A stretch of 64,000 bases of DNA from Serinus canaria (taxonomy: Eukaryota > Chordata > Aves > Passeriformes > Fringillidae), in assembly GCF_022539315.1 (NCBI RefSeq), contig NC_066333.1:10445001-10509000 (forward strand). The letters run 5' to 3'. The notes beneath the pieces are model-generated. The model was not told where the DNA came from, did no database searches, and was given only the letters and a program-made list of their open reading frames with translations. Each line of letters begins with the position of its first letter. Position 1 is the stretch's first letter. A program made the position numbers and the translations under genes. Below, piece by piece: positions 14,001 to 28,793 of the stretch.

Positions 14001-17000
14001 AGGCCTCACCAAAAATTAAGTATTTTATTTACATTTTGCTGCTTGCTTTAGAGAACTGATTCACTGCACAGTGTGATGCATTTGCAGATACTCCTCCATC
14101 TCTGAATCCTTAAGTGATGGAGTTGTCTGAATCCTGCAGGTTTGTTCTTTGCTAAGGATGGCTCACCTGCACATCAGGATGAGAACTTGCAGCTGCCAGT
14201 AAGCTTAAAAACATAATTTCAGGAACTACAGACAAACTTAGGCTACAGCAACCTGAGCCCCATTCAAATTAGCCTGTCTCCTTTGAGACAGCCTGCCAGC
14301 CTAGCAAGAATAAAAACCAGCTTTCCCTTCTGTACATTGTGCTGCAGAATACTGTTATCTCCAAGACATTTTGTTCACTTCTTGAGAAGGCGTTATCAGG
14401 GAGGCACAGTATGTTAGAGAGCCCAAATAACCATGCTCCCAAAATGTATGTGCATGTGTGTGGGTACATATCCACTGGCAGGACTGAAATAGATTTAAAA
14501 GTACTTCCACATAGCCAAAAAAAGCTGGAAGATGGCTGATAATTATATGTACATTACAAGCAGACCACACATGGGGGGGATGTGAAAGCATTCATATAAA
14601 TTATACCAACCAGCACAGAAAGGAGGAAAAGAAACACTGAGGACATCAAATATGACACTTCTATAACTGATACACACGAGTACTGAATCATGGCAAAACA
14701 GTGCTTTAGAAAACAATGACTAAAATGTCATCCTGAAATGGGTTCCATCTATAGCTCTGCTGTCTCTGCAAATGCACGTGATCATGTTAATGATGCATTT
14801 TGAGGGCACAGGATAAATCAGAGAGCCAAAAGACCCCATGGAATGTGAATACATGGGGAGATTTTTCTTCTGGAGGAAATAAGGTACTGCCAAAGAACTG
14901 GAGTGCCATGTCTTGTAAAGATTTTTTAATTGAGTGGTTAAATGTGGAGGTCCAACAGCTTCTGGGGTGTGATAAGAAAATGGGTTTGAGGAAATTTTCC
15001 CCCTCAAAGCACAGCACAGGCTAATGGTGGTTCTGGAGTGCCTGACCTACATGCCAGCAGAGCCAGCACGACACTGTTTTGTTCAGAAATCTCCAGTCAT
15101 GGTGCCTTGGGACAGGGGAATTAGAAAAAGAATTAGGATAATCTTTCCAGGCAGAAGATTTAAAGTCTGCTACAGTTATTCTCGATCGATCCCCAAAAGA
15201 TTGCCAAGAAGTGTGTATCTTAAAACTGCTGCTAATTAGGAGGTTTTAAGACACTGTTATAAAACACCTTCTGCTTGGCTTGTAAGGGAAACCATTCAGA
15301 CTTGTACTATAGAGAACAAAACAGTCATAAAACATTATTTGTAGCTTCTATTATATTACCATTACACTGTATTATCACCAGCATAGTTACCTACCTAACA
15401 TAAAACCATTTAATGAAATATTTGAACTTTCAGGAGACCTACTGGCAACCTTCTTATTTTTAGCAACAGGGCTGACATTTCTTGCTTGCTGTAATACAAA
15501 CAATAATAATTACACATTGAGATGTTAATGGGGATGAAAACTAGTATTTAGTGCTGCTGTCTGCTCATGACCACTCACACAAATAGTCCAGGATTAGTCA
15601 TTTAAGAGGGCTTTGTTGTTGTCACTTGGATATATAATTTATTTACTTTATTATTTGTCCTGCATGGGATTTTGAAGTTTAGACTAGAAGCAGGGACAGA
15701 CAAGCAAGCAGGCTGCTCAAATGAAACTGGATAATTCAATGTTCTTTTCATTCCTGCAAGAATGGAACAACCTTTGAAAAGTTTTCATCATCAATTTGCA
15801 CTCTGTGCAGCGTGGCTGTTCTAAAAGATGGATCTGGAATATGCTACATCTAAATGCAGGCTGTGATGTTGTCTAACATTGATTTGATTAGCCTGTAAGG
15901 ATGGCTAATCTTGCCTGGCCAAACTGCATGACCTTTAACTGTTTCTTAAGTGGGATCTACAGAAAGCCTGTCCCAGACAATTACTTGAGATGTCAATAAG
16001 AGAGGGGTAAGAATAATGAAAATGTTTCCTAATTTTTTCATGTTTTTCCTCCTCCTTTGTGTTATTTGCATTTTCTCCTTGCTGTTTGTCTGGATCTCAT
16101 TAGTGAGCTACAACTCTGCTTTTCACTGCTGGCATCCAAACTCGAGTTCTGAGGGATGGTTCACAGTCTTTGGTGTTCACACTGAAAACCACCACAAACC
16201 ACAGCCAGATGTGAAAAAAACAGTCAGAAATAATTGTTGCCCCAATAATTGATTTTTTGTGGGATGATTTATTCAATTTCCTGTTTGTTTGCTTGCAATG
16301 GCTCACAGAAGAAGCTTTCTTAAGATTTCTGTAAAGGGTGAATATTGCAGGTTTAGGTCAACGCAATTAGGCCCGATCAGGAGGCAATTCCAACATCCCA
16401 TTTCCAGTGAGTAAAGAGCCTGCAGACAGCAGGTCTGACTTGACTTTCCATTTGAAAGCTCAGCTGCTCTGATGTCTTTATGTCTCTTTTTTTTTAACGT
16501 GTTTTCTCATGATAATTTAGGATTAGCAGCTTTGAGAATCAAATCGGAGAACAAAGTTCCATGAGCCTAAATTTAATTCTGACTTGGTTCTGATCCAATG
16601 CCTTTGTACACTCGCCAACTGTGCCATACAACATCACTGAGAAGAGGATCATTGAGTGATCTTTCAGGTCCTGCAGGTTTTATTTTCTTTTTGAAAAATG
16701 GAAAAAAAAAAAAAGAATTATGTGGCCTCAGCACATTTCAAAATATTTGACTAAGAGTTTAATATTACAGGATTTATCTCTTAGATCCACTAAAGCGACT
16801 GTGTCTTAATACTGAATCCCTGAAAACACCTGGTATATGAGAGGGACTGGGTCAACTCTTGGTCATGAAAGAGCAGAGAGATTGACAAAGTATGTCAATT
16901 ATTGCAGCATGCCTGTGACTTTGAGCTGTGCCAGCTTTGCTTTAGAAACCACTGGAGTACAAAAAGAAAAGAAAAAGACCATTAACCCTAGGGGGAAGGA

Positions 17001-20000
17001 AAAAAAAAACCACACAGGGAGATGTTAGTCAACTCAAATGCAGCAATCTACTGATCAGCCATAAATTCTGGGGCAAACCTCTCCTCCACCCTGAGCCCAT
17101 CCATGGGCATGCCCAACTCCCTCCATGGCTATTTCCTGCTATCTCTCCCAGGGGGGATGTTTGCATTGGAACTGTCACTGCAGGCGACAGCTTGTTCCAC
17201 TTTGCCAGTGAAATACTCCTTGAGGAGTGCCTGTGTGCAAATAATGAGGGTGCAGTAAATTCCCACCCCATCTCACCACACACTCCCATTTGATCTCTCT
17301 TAAGCTTTCAGACACAACACAGGAAATGCTCAGAACAGCCACCCTCTCTCTCCCCCTTGAGACATGACCAGCCTGCTACAAGGTGTGGACAGAGCTGCTC
17401 CCCCTGCGATCTGCCCCAGTGTCCAGCTGGGCCAGCACCTCTGCACACCCCCAAAGCACCATCCTGTGTCCAAGCTCCCTGGGGACGTGCTACATGTCAG
17501 CTGGGGAGGGGCTGTGACACATGTGACACAGCTTCATTTTGGGGCAGCTGGAGTGAGCAGGGAGATCCCAGCAGGAGCTGGAGGAACCTACTTCAAGTTG
17601 GATCAAGGTTAACCCCACTCCCAGTGCTCATGCACTGCAGCTCATATCATAGTAGAGAAGGAGGGAAAGTTGCAGAGCTTGCTGGATGTGGTAGGAGACA
17701 GTGCTGTGTATTAGGGGGAGGCCAGAGGAGAGAAATGGTGAAATTCAGAGGGAACACTGGCTTTCTGTGAAAAGGATTAATGCAAGAAAGCCATGGGTTT
17801 AAAATAGCCTAATTGACCCAGGCATAATGTAGTTCACAGTCACATGGTGAAAGTCAGGCAGTATTTGAATGCCTCCTCATCATTTAATATAACATTTCTG
17901 CTAATAGAATATTTAAATCCTATTTTATCAAAATCTCATCGCTCAAGTGTAGGAGCTTTTTCCATTGCTGGAGCACACAGTGTTATAAATTCATGAAGGT
18001 CGTAATTATGAGCAGCTTCAACACTGCAAATGTGTTTGGCAAAGATATTATGCCCTTTCTAAACAAGATTTGAGTGACTACAGCCCACATTCAGAGTTAC
18101 AGGGCTTTGCTTTTCATGTGCCTTCCAAGAAGCAGACCCTTCCCTTTCTCCAAGATTCCCACTTGGACAAAAGTGTCCCATGGCCAGGAAGTCACCCCAA
18201 AACCACCACTGCCATTTCCTCCAATGAACAGGCACAGAGGAACAATCCTGCTCTCTCATTATACAGGAGAAACAGCATGTTCAAATCCTTATTTAGTTCA
18301 GCCATTTCACACCTGAATAACGAGTCAGGCAGGAGATGTTTCCCAGAACACAAGAACTGATTACCCCTAAGTGCAAGTGACCAGCACTGTGGGGGACTTG
18401 GTGGCCACAGCACAATCCCAGCAAGCTTTCCTCTCTCTCAGGAGATAACACTTGTTTTATCCCACTTTCCTTTCTTTGATAGGCAAACAGCTCTGAAGTG
18501 AGGATGTTGCTCCAGGATCACTGCTGAGCTGTTGATGTTTAGGCAGAGCTCAGGTCTGAGCTGGCCTTGGTGCTCCTGGGTCCCTTCCTGGCACTGCCTG
18601 CTCAGCTGAACCCCTCTCTGTGGTGCTGGGATCACACAAGGCTCAGCTCCAAGCTGGACATCTGGGCACTGCCCACAACACTGCAAAACACAGCACTTGG
18701 TACAGATTCCACACAGGCCAGGGTTGCTGGAACTGATGGTAATGCCAAGTGCATGTAACAGTCCATGTTTTCCTCTCTGGAACACCTGGGCAATCTCAAA
18801 AAGATCCACTTTGGGCAGCTGAGCTGCTCTGTATTTGCATTATAAGTGAGGAGATGAAATTCCTGTGACAGTTTTACACAGGGCTGGCTCTGAGCAAAGG
18901 CTGCTGTGTGGGGAAGTGGTTTGGGAGGCTGTGACAAAATCAACTCTGCTCCCTCTGGCCTCATTCAGGGATTACTAAGCCCTGGAAAACCAGCCTGGCT
19001 GCTGTCACTGCTACCACAGCAGAGACTGAAAAACCAGAACTGCACAATGGCAGTGCCAAAGCCCAGGACAACCACTTCCACTCCCATCCATCTCTCCCTG
19101 CAGGGCCACAGCTCATCTCCTCCTGGGCTCTCCATCCTCATCCCAGGTGGGAGCAGCCGGCCTCTTGAATCCACCCACAGTCTTGGGAAGCCCTGAGCTG
19201 CCTCTGCTTTACTATTCTCCTTACAGGAATTAGCAGGAATTCATTTGGGAAGGAAAAAAAAGTCTTAAGAGATTCATTCTTTAGCCAAAATCTAAAATTA
19301 TTTTCCAATAGGATGAATTCTCCTACTAAGGGGGAAACTGACCTAGAGGCTGAAGTCATCTGCATAAAAAACCAAATGGAAATAAATGGCAGAGTTGAGA
19401 TTACATTCCCAGAGATTAAGATAACACATTTTTACAGCCTTGTGCTTTGTGCACTTTAACCTGCGCAGGAGTAGAACGTGGCCATGTGGTTTTCCATGCT
19501 CTCTGTTTCCCATCACTGTGCATCACAAACAACAACACTGCATGCTCAGGCAGCCAGGGTCATCCACCAGTTACACCCCCCTGCACATGAGGGCACACAA
19601 GAACAAAAACCACAAGTCCACACAGCAGCTGAGAAGTCAACTCCCACTATTTAGCATTGCACAGCACACCAACACATCTTATAACCTATTTATTTTACCA
19701 AATGTTCCCTTATATTTAATAAGAACATCATTTTTATACAACCCTAATAGCAAATTCCAATGATTTTCCAATCCTACAACTGCTCTAAGACCAGTGAAAT
19801 CAGTAGCAATTTTCAAGCAGTTCTAACTGGGTATTATTTGATATGAATTGTCTTATGAATACCAGAAATAACTGGTTTTATTTGAAAAAGCTCATGGCTA
19901 AATAAACCAGATATAGTCACACCTAATAAGATTGTCATGGTAGAGCATTAGGGGTGAACACCCTTTTCATTCAGATCTTAACTTCTGCACACAAGTGTCA

Positions 20001-21270
20001 GGTCTGTAACTTTTCTATTTCTACCATCAATGGTAAAATCTGTCATGAAGCACAATGAAAAATCACATTTGAGATAAGAAGATCTGCAGAAGCAAAAAGC
20101 AGCATACATAAAAGATACTGCACTAGGTTTTTTCTTCATGGTCATGACTTCTAGGTTGCTTTCCAGCAGGATATATCCTTAAAAGCCTTTTGTTCACATT
20201 CTTTATTCTCTCCTTACTTGCAAACACTTAACAAGAATCAAAGCCAACCAGGCACACAAAGAAATAGCCAAAATGCTCAGATGCAAATAAAGGTTTGAGA
20301 TATGTAGTTTTTAATAATCAAAGAAAGCTTCTCAGGTCTGAAGTACAAAATTCTAAAAGGAAAAAAACCCTAAACTTTTGGTACCTTGCTATGAATGTTG
20401 GGCAAGGGGGCACAGGCTGACAAGTAAATATTGAATTATACAGAATCTTTTGTTAATATTTATGTCCATGCTCCAGATAGTCTAAAAGAACTGATCAGAT
20501 CTGCACTTTAAGACAAAACTACAAACATGCTTTTCACAATTGGTCTCTTTGCTGAAAGATGAGGTTTAGTGAAATGAAAATATTCCACAGTTACAGCATT
20601 CTGCTTACAGAAAAGTGTCCACAGTATTGAGCTCTTTAGTCACTTCTTGCCAGAGAGACAAGAAAATCCAATCTAATAAAAAAAAATCCTGAACAACTGT
20701 TTGCCTGAAAAGATGAATACTTGCACCCAGCTTGGCTTCCCCAAACTAAAATAATTTGAAGTGGTTTGTTATCTTCCCATTATGATCAAACACAAATTCA
20801 GAAGCTTAGGGAACTCTGGCTGTGGTGGAACCAAGGATGCAGAGATCCAGCAACAGCCTGTTCCTGGGAAAAGGTGGCTGCACCAGGACACAGGGAACAG
20901 GGCCAGCCTTCAGAGAGGGCTGTGCACAACGACCAGGGCACGTCCTCTGGAGATTTCTGAACCAGCTGTGCTGAGACTGGCAGCGCTCTTGGCACAGCCG
21001 TGCCCCCAAAGGAGCATGGAAAACTGGGTGGTGGCATAGTATGATCCAGGAGAGACCTGGACATGCAGAGAAGGTCTCCATTTAACCCTTTCTTTGTAAG
21101 CCACTACCTCCAGCAAGCACTAAGCATAACCACCAGAATCTGAGTGTATTAAGTGGCTTTTGGAAGGCTTTTATATTTATAAATGTACCAGAAGAGAATT
21201 CCAAAGAAGGAAGTGCAAGTTGTTAAACTAACATGACAAAAACCAACATAACCCACTGAGCTTTAGAAAC

Positions 21271-21302
21271 TGAAATCAATGGAAGCCTTTCCATTGACTT
21301 CA
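21271..21302. repeat. Palindromic dispersed repeat, hairpin copy
   Basis: Inverted arms TGAAATCAATGGAA (21271-21284) and TTCCATTGACTTCA (21289-21302) pair at 13 of 14 positions around the loop GCCT. The sequence continues with GTGCTGGATCAGGAT, a motif I associate with old amniote interspersed repeats with a TGAAGTCAATGG core. The family name is not assigned here. Confidence 0.6.
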
Positions 21303-24300
21303 GTGAGTGCTGGATCAGGATTTAAAGAGATTACAATTCTGAAGTTCATCTTTGTCTGCACTTCAGACTTTTTCTTTTGTTTCACATCACATGAAAGATT
21401 CAGCATCTCTCTTCCTAATGCTCTGAAATATAGCATGATCTATAAGAGAACAGAAAACAGAACTAAAGGGGGGAAAAAACCCTCCTACACCTCATTAAGA
21501 TCTAAAGTTTGTCCTTAATGTGTGCATGAACTCAGAATGAGTGTCTAAATGGAGACGTTTTTCCCTGCTACAGGGTAAAGTGATTATAAATGTCTCTGTG
21601 AAAAAAGCTTAGTGGTATTTTATGCAGCTGGCACTGCAGAGTTTGAAACAAATCCAAGAAAACAGATTGTATCTTTAAGGTTAGAAATCAAACTTTCCTT
21701 TGCTGGAGTGCACATTTGCTGGTGCCGGGCTGGGCTCTGACACCAGCAGCAATGGAAACAGGAATTCTGCCACTTCCAAGTGTGCTACTGTTTGTATTCC
21801 CTATGGCCTCTTCATCTTCTCATTCCACTCCCAAACCCCCATTAAATGGACATTATAAAGTCATTTTTTGTGGTTTTCTGCTTTGGATGCTTACCATTTT
21901 TTCCCTCTAATACCCATTCAGAAGTGTGCCAGACACCTTTTCCTTAAGCTTTTTAACCTACATTCTCCTACAGACCTGCAAACAGCATTGATGCCTTTGT
22001 CAATCAGCAGAAGCAGCAGCTTCAATTTACAGATAGGAATACCCCAAGCTGCTAAACATCAGTTACAATAAACCTCATGTGAGAATAGAGATAGCCTCAT
22101 CCACAGGCTGCAATTCTTCCCAGACTTTGGAGGTATTTCAATGCCAAGCACATATTTTGCATATGTTCTTTCAAGATGGTTGAATTGACTCTCAAAAGCT
22201 CAAGAAATCCTATATAACCATATAATGACATCCTACTTTGCCTCCACTGCTAAACTGTGCTCTCACCCAGTGAGACGGGGCTGCTCTGCAGGACTGCTGG
22301 GAACAGCAGGAGCAAGCTGCTGGATTCCTGGGATAGAGCAGCCCCAGGAGCTGAGAGATTGCTCTCCACCCCTCAAGCAATCTGTGCTCAAACCGTCTGG
22401 TGATGTGTAGGTTAAAAACAGCCTCTGGAGGTGCATTTGACTCGCCTGCAGTGGTGGGAGCCACAGAGTAGTGGCTCTGCATGATCAACTACCCAACGAG
22501 TGGCAGCTGGGTTCTAATTTAGCTCCTGACTAGTCCTAATGAATAACCTCATGTACAGCACAGGCCACGGAGAAAGGATTTGTCTCCTGTTCCTAGCTAG
22601 AGGCAGATGAGGAAAAATCCTATTTTTGGCTACAATTGCCATTTGATCTTCCCCAAGCAGCCCTGCTTCTAACAAAACTGCACTCAGCCGTGCTCAGTGG
22701 GGACACCGTGGTGAAGAGCGGAGGGCATGGACAATCCAGGCTCGAGAATGGCAAATGAGTCTGTGAACCAGCTGGATTTATGACCCACAGTTTGATCCAA
22801 AGTGGTCTGTGGCCAGCAATTCCTGCTGATCCTGTACAGGGCTGGCTTTCAGCTCACTCTGTGCTGCTCCTACAGGTGAGGGGAACCTGTTCTTTCCAAA
22901 ATCTGTGATTGCTGCCGAGAAACTTGGGCTGTGCTGTCACCTCACCTCTAGAACTTCATCAGATGCATCCAGCACGGGTACAAAGCACATCCTCTGCCTT
23001 GGCACATAGAGCAGGGAGAGATTACACTCTCACAGCACACTGCTATTAGCATTCCTTACATATTGGTAAATGTCTGGGTTCAGGGAGTGTGTCAGGTTAA
23101 TACACAGCTTTGTGACTAATTTCAGGGGAGCAGCTCTGTGATTACAGTCTGACTCAGCACTGAACCCATGGGGGGCCCTCATGGGAACATCCCTGTGGGG
23201 TACTGACCTCAGCACATCACCTGCTCCACATGAAACCACCGCCATAAATTTAAGTTTCCCTGGAACGCACTAAGGTGAAAAACAAGCAGATTACCCTAAA
23301 AGTTTGTTAAAAAAAGCAGATTACCCACTTGGCCTACAACCCGGAGAAGGTGAGAGCAAATATACTGTATCTCCCTGCTGGCATAATTCAGACCTGCAAT
23401 CTCTTGTCACAGATACCTGCTCAAACACGACCTTGACTCGATTCCTGGCAGCTCTGTGCCACTAATAACTGATAGACAAACAGGCATATTTACTTGATGT
23501 TTACCTTTCTCTTTACCTCCCTTGCACAGGCTGATGCTCAGAACCAGGCTGCCCGATTAGTTCTGCTCACTGCAGTAACCCTGTGGCCCTCATTAAAGAG
23601 AAGCTTTTTGAGAAACTGTATCCATCCCATTTTCTATCATCAGTCCTTTGTGAAAACTGGATTGAAAGCACCTTGGTGGCAAACCTACCTCTCCCAGAGG
23701 TAAAATGCAAAGAGCAGAGAAGGATGCTTACAGCAGAGAGAAGAAGTGATTAAAGGACAGAGCAGGAGAACAGAGGATGAAACGCTGGCTTTAACAGGAG
23801 ATGCTGAGGATAAATGCTGAAATTCTTCATTTTCAAAGAAGTCTCTTTGTTTTGTTTTCTGCTCCAAGGAAATCTAGATTGCTAGTCCCAAAAGTCACAG
23901 CATGAATTAGCCTGATGTCACTTGGCAATCAAAGACAGCACCCTACTTACTGATGGTGGGAACTGCACTGATCCTCCAAATACATTTCAAATATCTGGAT
24001 CTTCCTGTCATATTTACTATTTGCATAAATTGATATTCTCCTTAAAAAAAAAAAAAAGAAGGAAGAGTTGTGGGGGGTAGCAAAGATTAAAGGCAGTCTG
24101 TCAGTCTGCCTCTGCCTGGTTTGTATTCTCACTGGAGTGTATAAGTAATGCCTTTGATTGCTTCCACGATGGGGCTGGTGTCACCATGGCATTTGAATCA
24201 CAGCACTTTCTCTTTGTATTGCTTCTGTCAGTCAGGAACAATAAAGAACTTTTTTGTTAAAGCCTTTAATTTCACGTAGTAATTACCTATTTGATCAGAC

Positions 24301-27300
24301 AAAAGGTGCTGTGAATGAAAGTCATTTGCTTGTTTGATGTGACTGAGACTGAGTGTCACTACAGCTGCGAGACTGTCAGAGAAAACACTAGTGGCTGATT
24401 AGATAAGCAGTCCTGCCCAGAAAAAAAGGATGAAAATGGAATGGGGGAAGAAAAGTCAAGTTCTACCTCATTTAAATACAAGGAAAATATGAGAAATATG
24501 AGAAATCCCTCAGAATATGAATAATGCAGTTATGGGAAGACACAACTTCTTTACAGCTTCACTGAGGTCAACTTTCCAGCTAAAGGGTTAAACACCCCCC
24601 TGGCTCCCTCCCCTCTCCTTTCACTCCATCAGCCAAGGCCAATTCACAAAGTACCCAAGGATCTGCTTGGCACTTGCTGAACACCTGCTGCTCTTCATGT
24701 GCACATTCACACTGCAGCAGAAATCACGCTACAAGGACATGAAGAAGCATCATCTGCTCGTGCCAATCTACCACTATTCAGATAAAGTTTGTGTTTTTGA
24801 AGTCTGAGATGTTGTCACCTTGCCAGGATGAGCCTTTAGGCACCTTCTGGGGCACAGAAGGAGCTCCAGGACACTCCAGGACTCCAGCTCCAGGAGGGGA
24901 TATGGCTTCAGCATGTGGAGGGAGTCCTGCTGGATTCCCTCAATGAATTACAACAAAAATGAAAAAATCTTTGAGGCTTAGCTGGACAGTTAACTCAGCC
25001 AGACCACAGCCCTGAGAACCTCCCTCCCAGTTTTCAGTTCTGGCTCCAGCACAGACCCAGCCACAGGTGGGAAAGGGACCCAGACCTTGCCTTCAGATCT
25101 AATGCCCTACCCCAACCACAATCATTTGCTTCCCAGAGTCCATGCTGGGCTTGGGTCTCATCTCTCTGCACAATAAACAGGATTTTATGGAGAGAAGAAC
25201 ATTTTCTGGATGTGAAACTGATGAAATAGAACCTGCAGGATGAATTCACTCTTCTGATCATCTCGACTTCATGCCAGCAAAATATTCATTGCACGGCAGC
25301 TGAATCATCTCTTTCCCTTTTGTACACAGAAATATGCACGAGGCAGGTGGCTCCAGCTCCCAAAAAGCTTTTCCTTCCCTCCCCTTTCCTCTTCACCCCC
25401 TCCGGGAAAGCAGCAGACAAGGGGACTGCAATTTCCAGAGGTTCCTTAGTGGTAAGTGTGATGCAGGAGCAGGCTGAAATGCAGGCTCTCATCTCTGCTC
25501 ACTGCTGGCCTCTCTGCACTCACTGCATAGAGCTGCAGATGTTTAAAACATTCACTGGAAATATTTTATTCTCTTGGATAACGTATCAAACAACATTGCA
25601 ATGAAACTTTCAAGGGCTTAGAAACTGTGCCTGGAGGTTCTTGAGAGGTGCTGTGGACTCCTTCAGCAGCACAGCCCCAAACAGCCCAGAATGGGTTTTT
25701 TCCTCCACAAGTGACTCAAGATGAGTGACTCATGTAGCACGGAGGCTGAATGCCTTAATTTGTCTTTCTACTCTCTCAGACAAGGCAGGAGGTAGGAGAT
25801 GAAAGGGAAGCCCTCAGCTGGCTGACAATTTAGTGCATCCTCAACGTGCAAGGCTGCAGGAGTGATGCATGGCATGCTGTGGGAAGGCTGGAGCCACTCT
25901 GGAACAGCCCCTGTAGCCTCTGGCAGCAGGAGGAGATGTCCTCAGCTCCACTCCTGCAAAGAGGGGACCCTGTGCCTGCCCTGCCCTGCCTCTGGCCAGC
26001 ACTGCTCGACTCCCAGCCATTCCAGCCATGGAATTGCTTTTGAGCAGCTGCTGCTGCACCTCTCCCCTGGAGTGGCTCTAGCACTACAGACACTCTCACA
26101 AAGGCAAAGCCAACACCACAGGGGCAACAGTTCCCTAAAAAAGCAAACAGACTATTTCCCTTTACAGGCTGCTCTCAAAATCTAATTTCACAGCATGATC
26201 AGTCACTGCATTGGAATGACTCGCTTTCTTATTCAAATAAAATGAACATATTAGCAAATAATACTCATAAAATTCACTGGACAACACAATGGAAAGAATT
26301 ACAATGCATGAAGAAGTAGGTTACAGAAGCTACATCACCGCTTGAGTTAGATGCAATATGAATTAACCCAGAGAGCCTGTGTATAGAATTAAAGAAATCA
26401 TCTAATTTTAAAGTAATATTTTATTCACTGCATCCCTCAGTGCATGTAACTGCTAAATGAAATGCATTGCATGCTCTACAAACACATCATCACCTTGTAA
26501 ATGAAACACTCATGATATTAAAACTGATATAACATTTATTAAAACCATCGTGCAAAGAACAAGGTTGGGTAGTTGAACTGCTGAAGGCAAGTGCTGGCTC
26601 TGGCCTCGCACACACTGAGCAGCCCGTGGCTCTGAAACACTAATCAGAGATGTCTTTTCTGAAGGTGAGAGTTCATTCAGCTAGAAAGAAATCCACATCT
26701 TGCCTGAGAAGAGTAAGGAAGCGTGTGGGAGTGTTTGGCAGAGCCATGCAGGATGTGAGGGGCCGTGGGCTGTGGGAAAAGTGTCCCTGCCCCAGTGCAG
26801 GGCAGCAAGGTGTCTGCTCTGTTCCACAGGAGGTCACTGTAAGAGCGTGTTAAACCCTTCACAAAGCTGAGCTCTTTGGTTTGATGTTGTTTCTTCCTTC
26901 TGGACTAACAGCTAAGTTCAACAGTAACACGTTTTGGGATCAGATGCTGACCTGTTTTCTCAGGATGGCAGAGGTTGGAGCACGGGGAGGATTTGGTGTC
27001 TTGCCCTACAGCTCTGCTGTGACGGCCAGAGGACACAACAATCCCAGACTGAAAGGAAAGCAGTCACTGATGTGAGAGTCCCAAAGTGGATAGGGAGGGG
27101 CTCAGCAGAGCCTGTGTGCCAAAGAGAACCTGTGCTAAACCCAACAGGGTGATGCCACCCTCTCCACAGTGGGTTTGGGTGTCTCTGGACATCCTTCTGC
27201 TCCCTTGCAGACTCTTCTTGCTGCTGATTCTCTCCAAGCATTTTCAAGACATTTGACAAGTTTTTCAATGCAGCCACCTTTACCATCTTCTCCTTTTCAA

Positions 27301-28793
27301 AATCAAGCACTGAACTACTAATTAATCTCTAGGGGATAGGTCTGACTGCTTTAAAAGCACAGCTCTATTGTGAATACTTGAAGCATATTTTTAAAGGAAA
27401 ATCTCAGAAATTTACTTTATGCTATTACTTCATTCTAGCCTATGACATTTTTAGCTTTGCACAAAGGATGCCTCTCTGCAGAACCCTGGCAGTTCAGCCG
27501 AGTTACACATTATAAAATCCCTCTATTTGTCACTGCCTTCAAGCCTCTTCAAAATGAATCCTGGTTAGGATATGTGAATGCAAAATGCTCTTGTTTCCTA
27601 GTGAAACGCTTTGAAACGCGCCGTAGGAGAGGCTTGATTTTACCCTTCCACAGGCACAAAGAGGAGTTCTTGCCTTTAAATGTTCTCTCCTGAAAGAAGA
27701 ATTCACACAAACCACATAGAGCTCAGGCTGCCAAAAAGGGAAATACAAACTCTTCTCCATCCCTTTCAACAAATCTCAGCATAGAACAGAATGAAATGAA
27801 GCATACATTCAGCAAAAAGGGATTAAGGGAAAGATGAGGGGAAAATCCTTTTAAATACTAATATTCACTGAAATTAATCTCCAATCACATCACAACAGAG
27901 ACAGGCCCTTGACAAAGAGAAAGTAAAAACCCATCTAAATATACTCCAAGATGGTAGCTCTGCATCTTTCTCCAACCAGTGTTACAGGAATCTGTATGTA
28001 CATACCTATAGAAACTTATTACCAGGGCTCCAGTGCAAGCTGTGCTCCACATCTGGGGATGGTAATCCTGGCATCTCCACATTTATTATAAACTAGTTAG
28101 GGGTCTAACAGGGCTGGAGTCTGGGCTAGTTTTTTGTTTCTAAGCATGACAGAGGAACAGAATTAAAACATCTCGTTTGAGAACACAAGTTTAAACTTAG
28201 GCCCTGCGTGCACGGAAGTATTAATTTTATTTTGACTTTCAAATATTTGAGTAATGGGAAATTACACTGTAGAAAATGTGCCTGGTCTGACTTTTTCACT
28301 GTCACCATCATTAACTGTTCCCTCTCATGAGTCACATGCAATGCCCTGAAATACTGGAGACTTTCTGGTCAGACATTTCTAATCTGATCAAGAGAACACT
28401 GTGACATTTCAGATGGCAACACACTGATAAAAGCTTTCTGGCACTTCATTATGTAAACAGGTATAGCTGCTAATTAATGAATTACAGTGGAGAAAGAAAC
28501 TGTTGGCAAGGATGGAAACTTGGCCCAAAATCTCCCCCGAGTAATGCTCAGTCAAGTGAACTAAGCCCTTTTAGTGCTCACTGACAGGTGCAGCTTTAGC
28601 ACCTGCCCAAAAAAGTGGATTTTTAACAATATTCACATTTTTCCTCTTCCTATTTCCCACTACCTAAGAATTCTCAAGAAGGTTTTGCTTCGCTGCCACG
28701 CAGCCAATATCATTCTGTATGTGCAACAGCTCCCCACATCAGGCATGGAAACAAGGAGCTGAGGGTCAAACTGCTCCTCCCTGAAAAGGACAG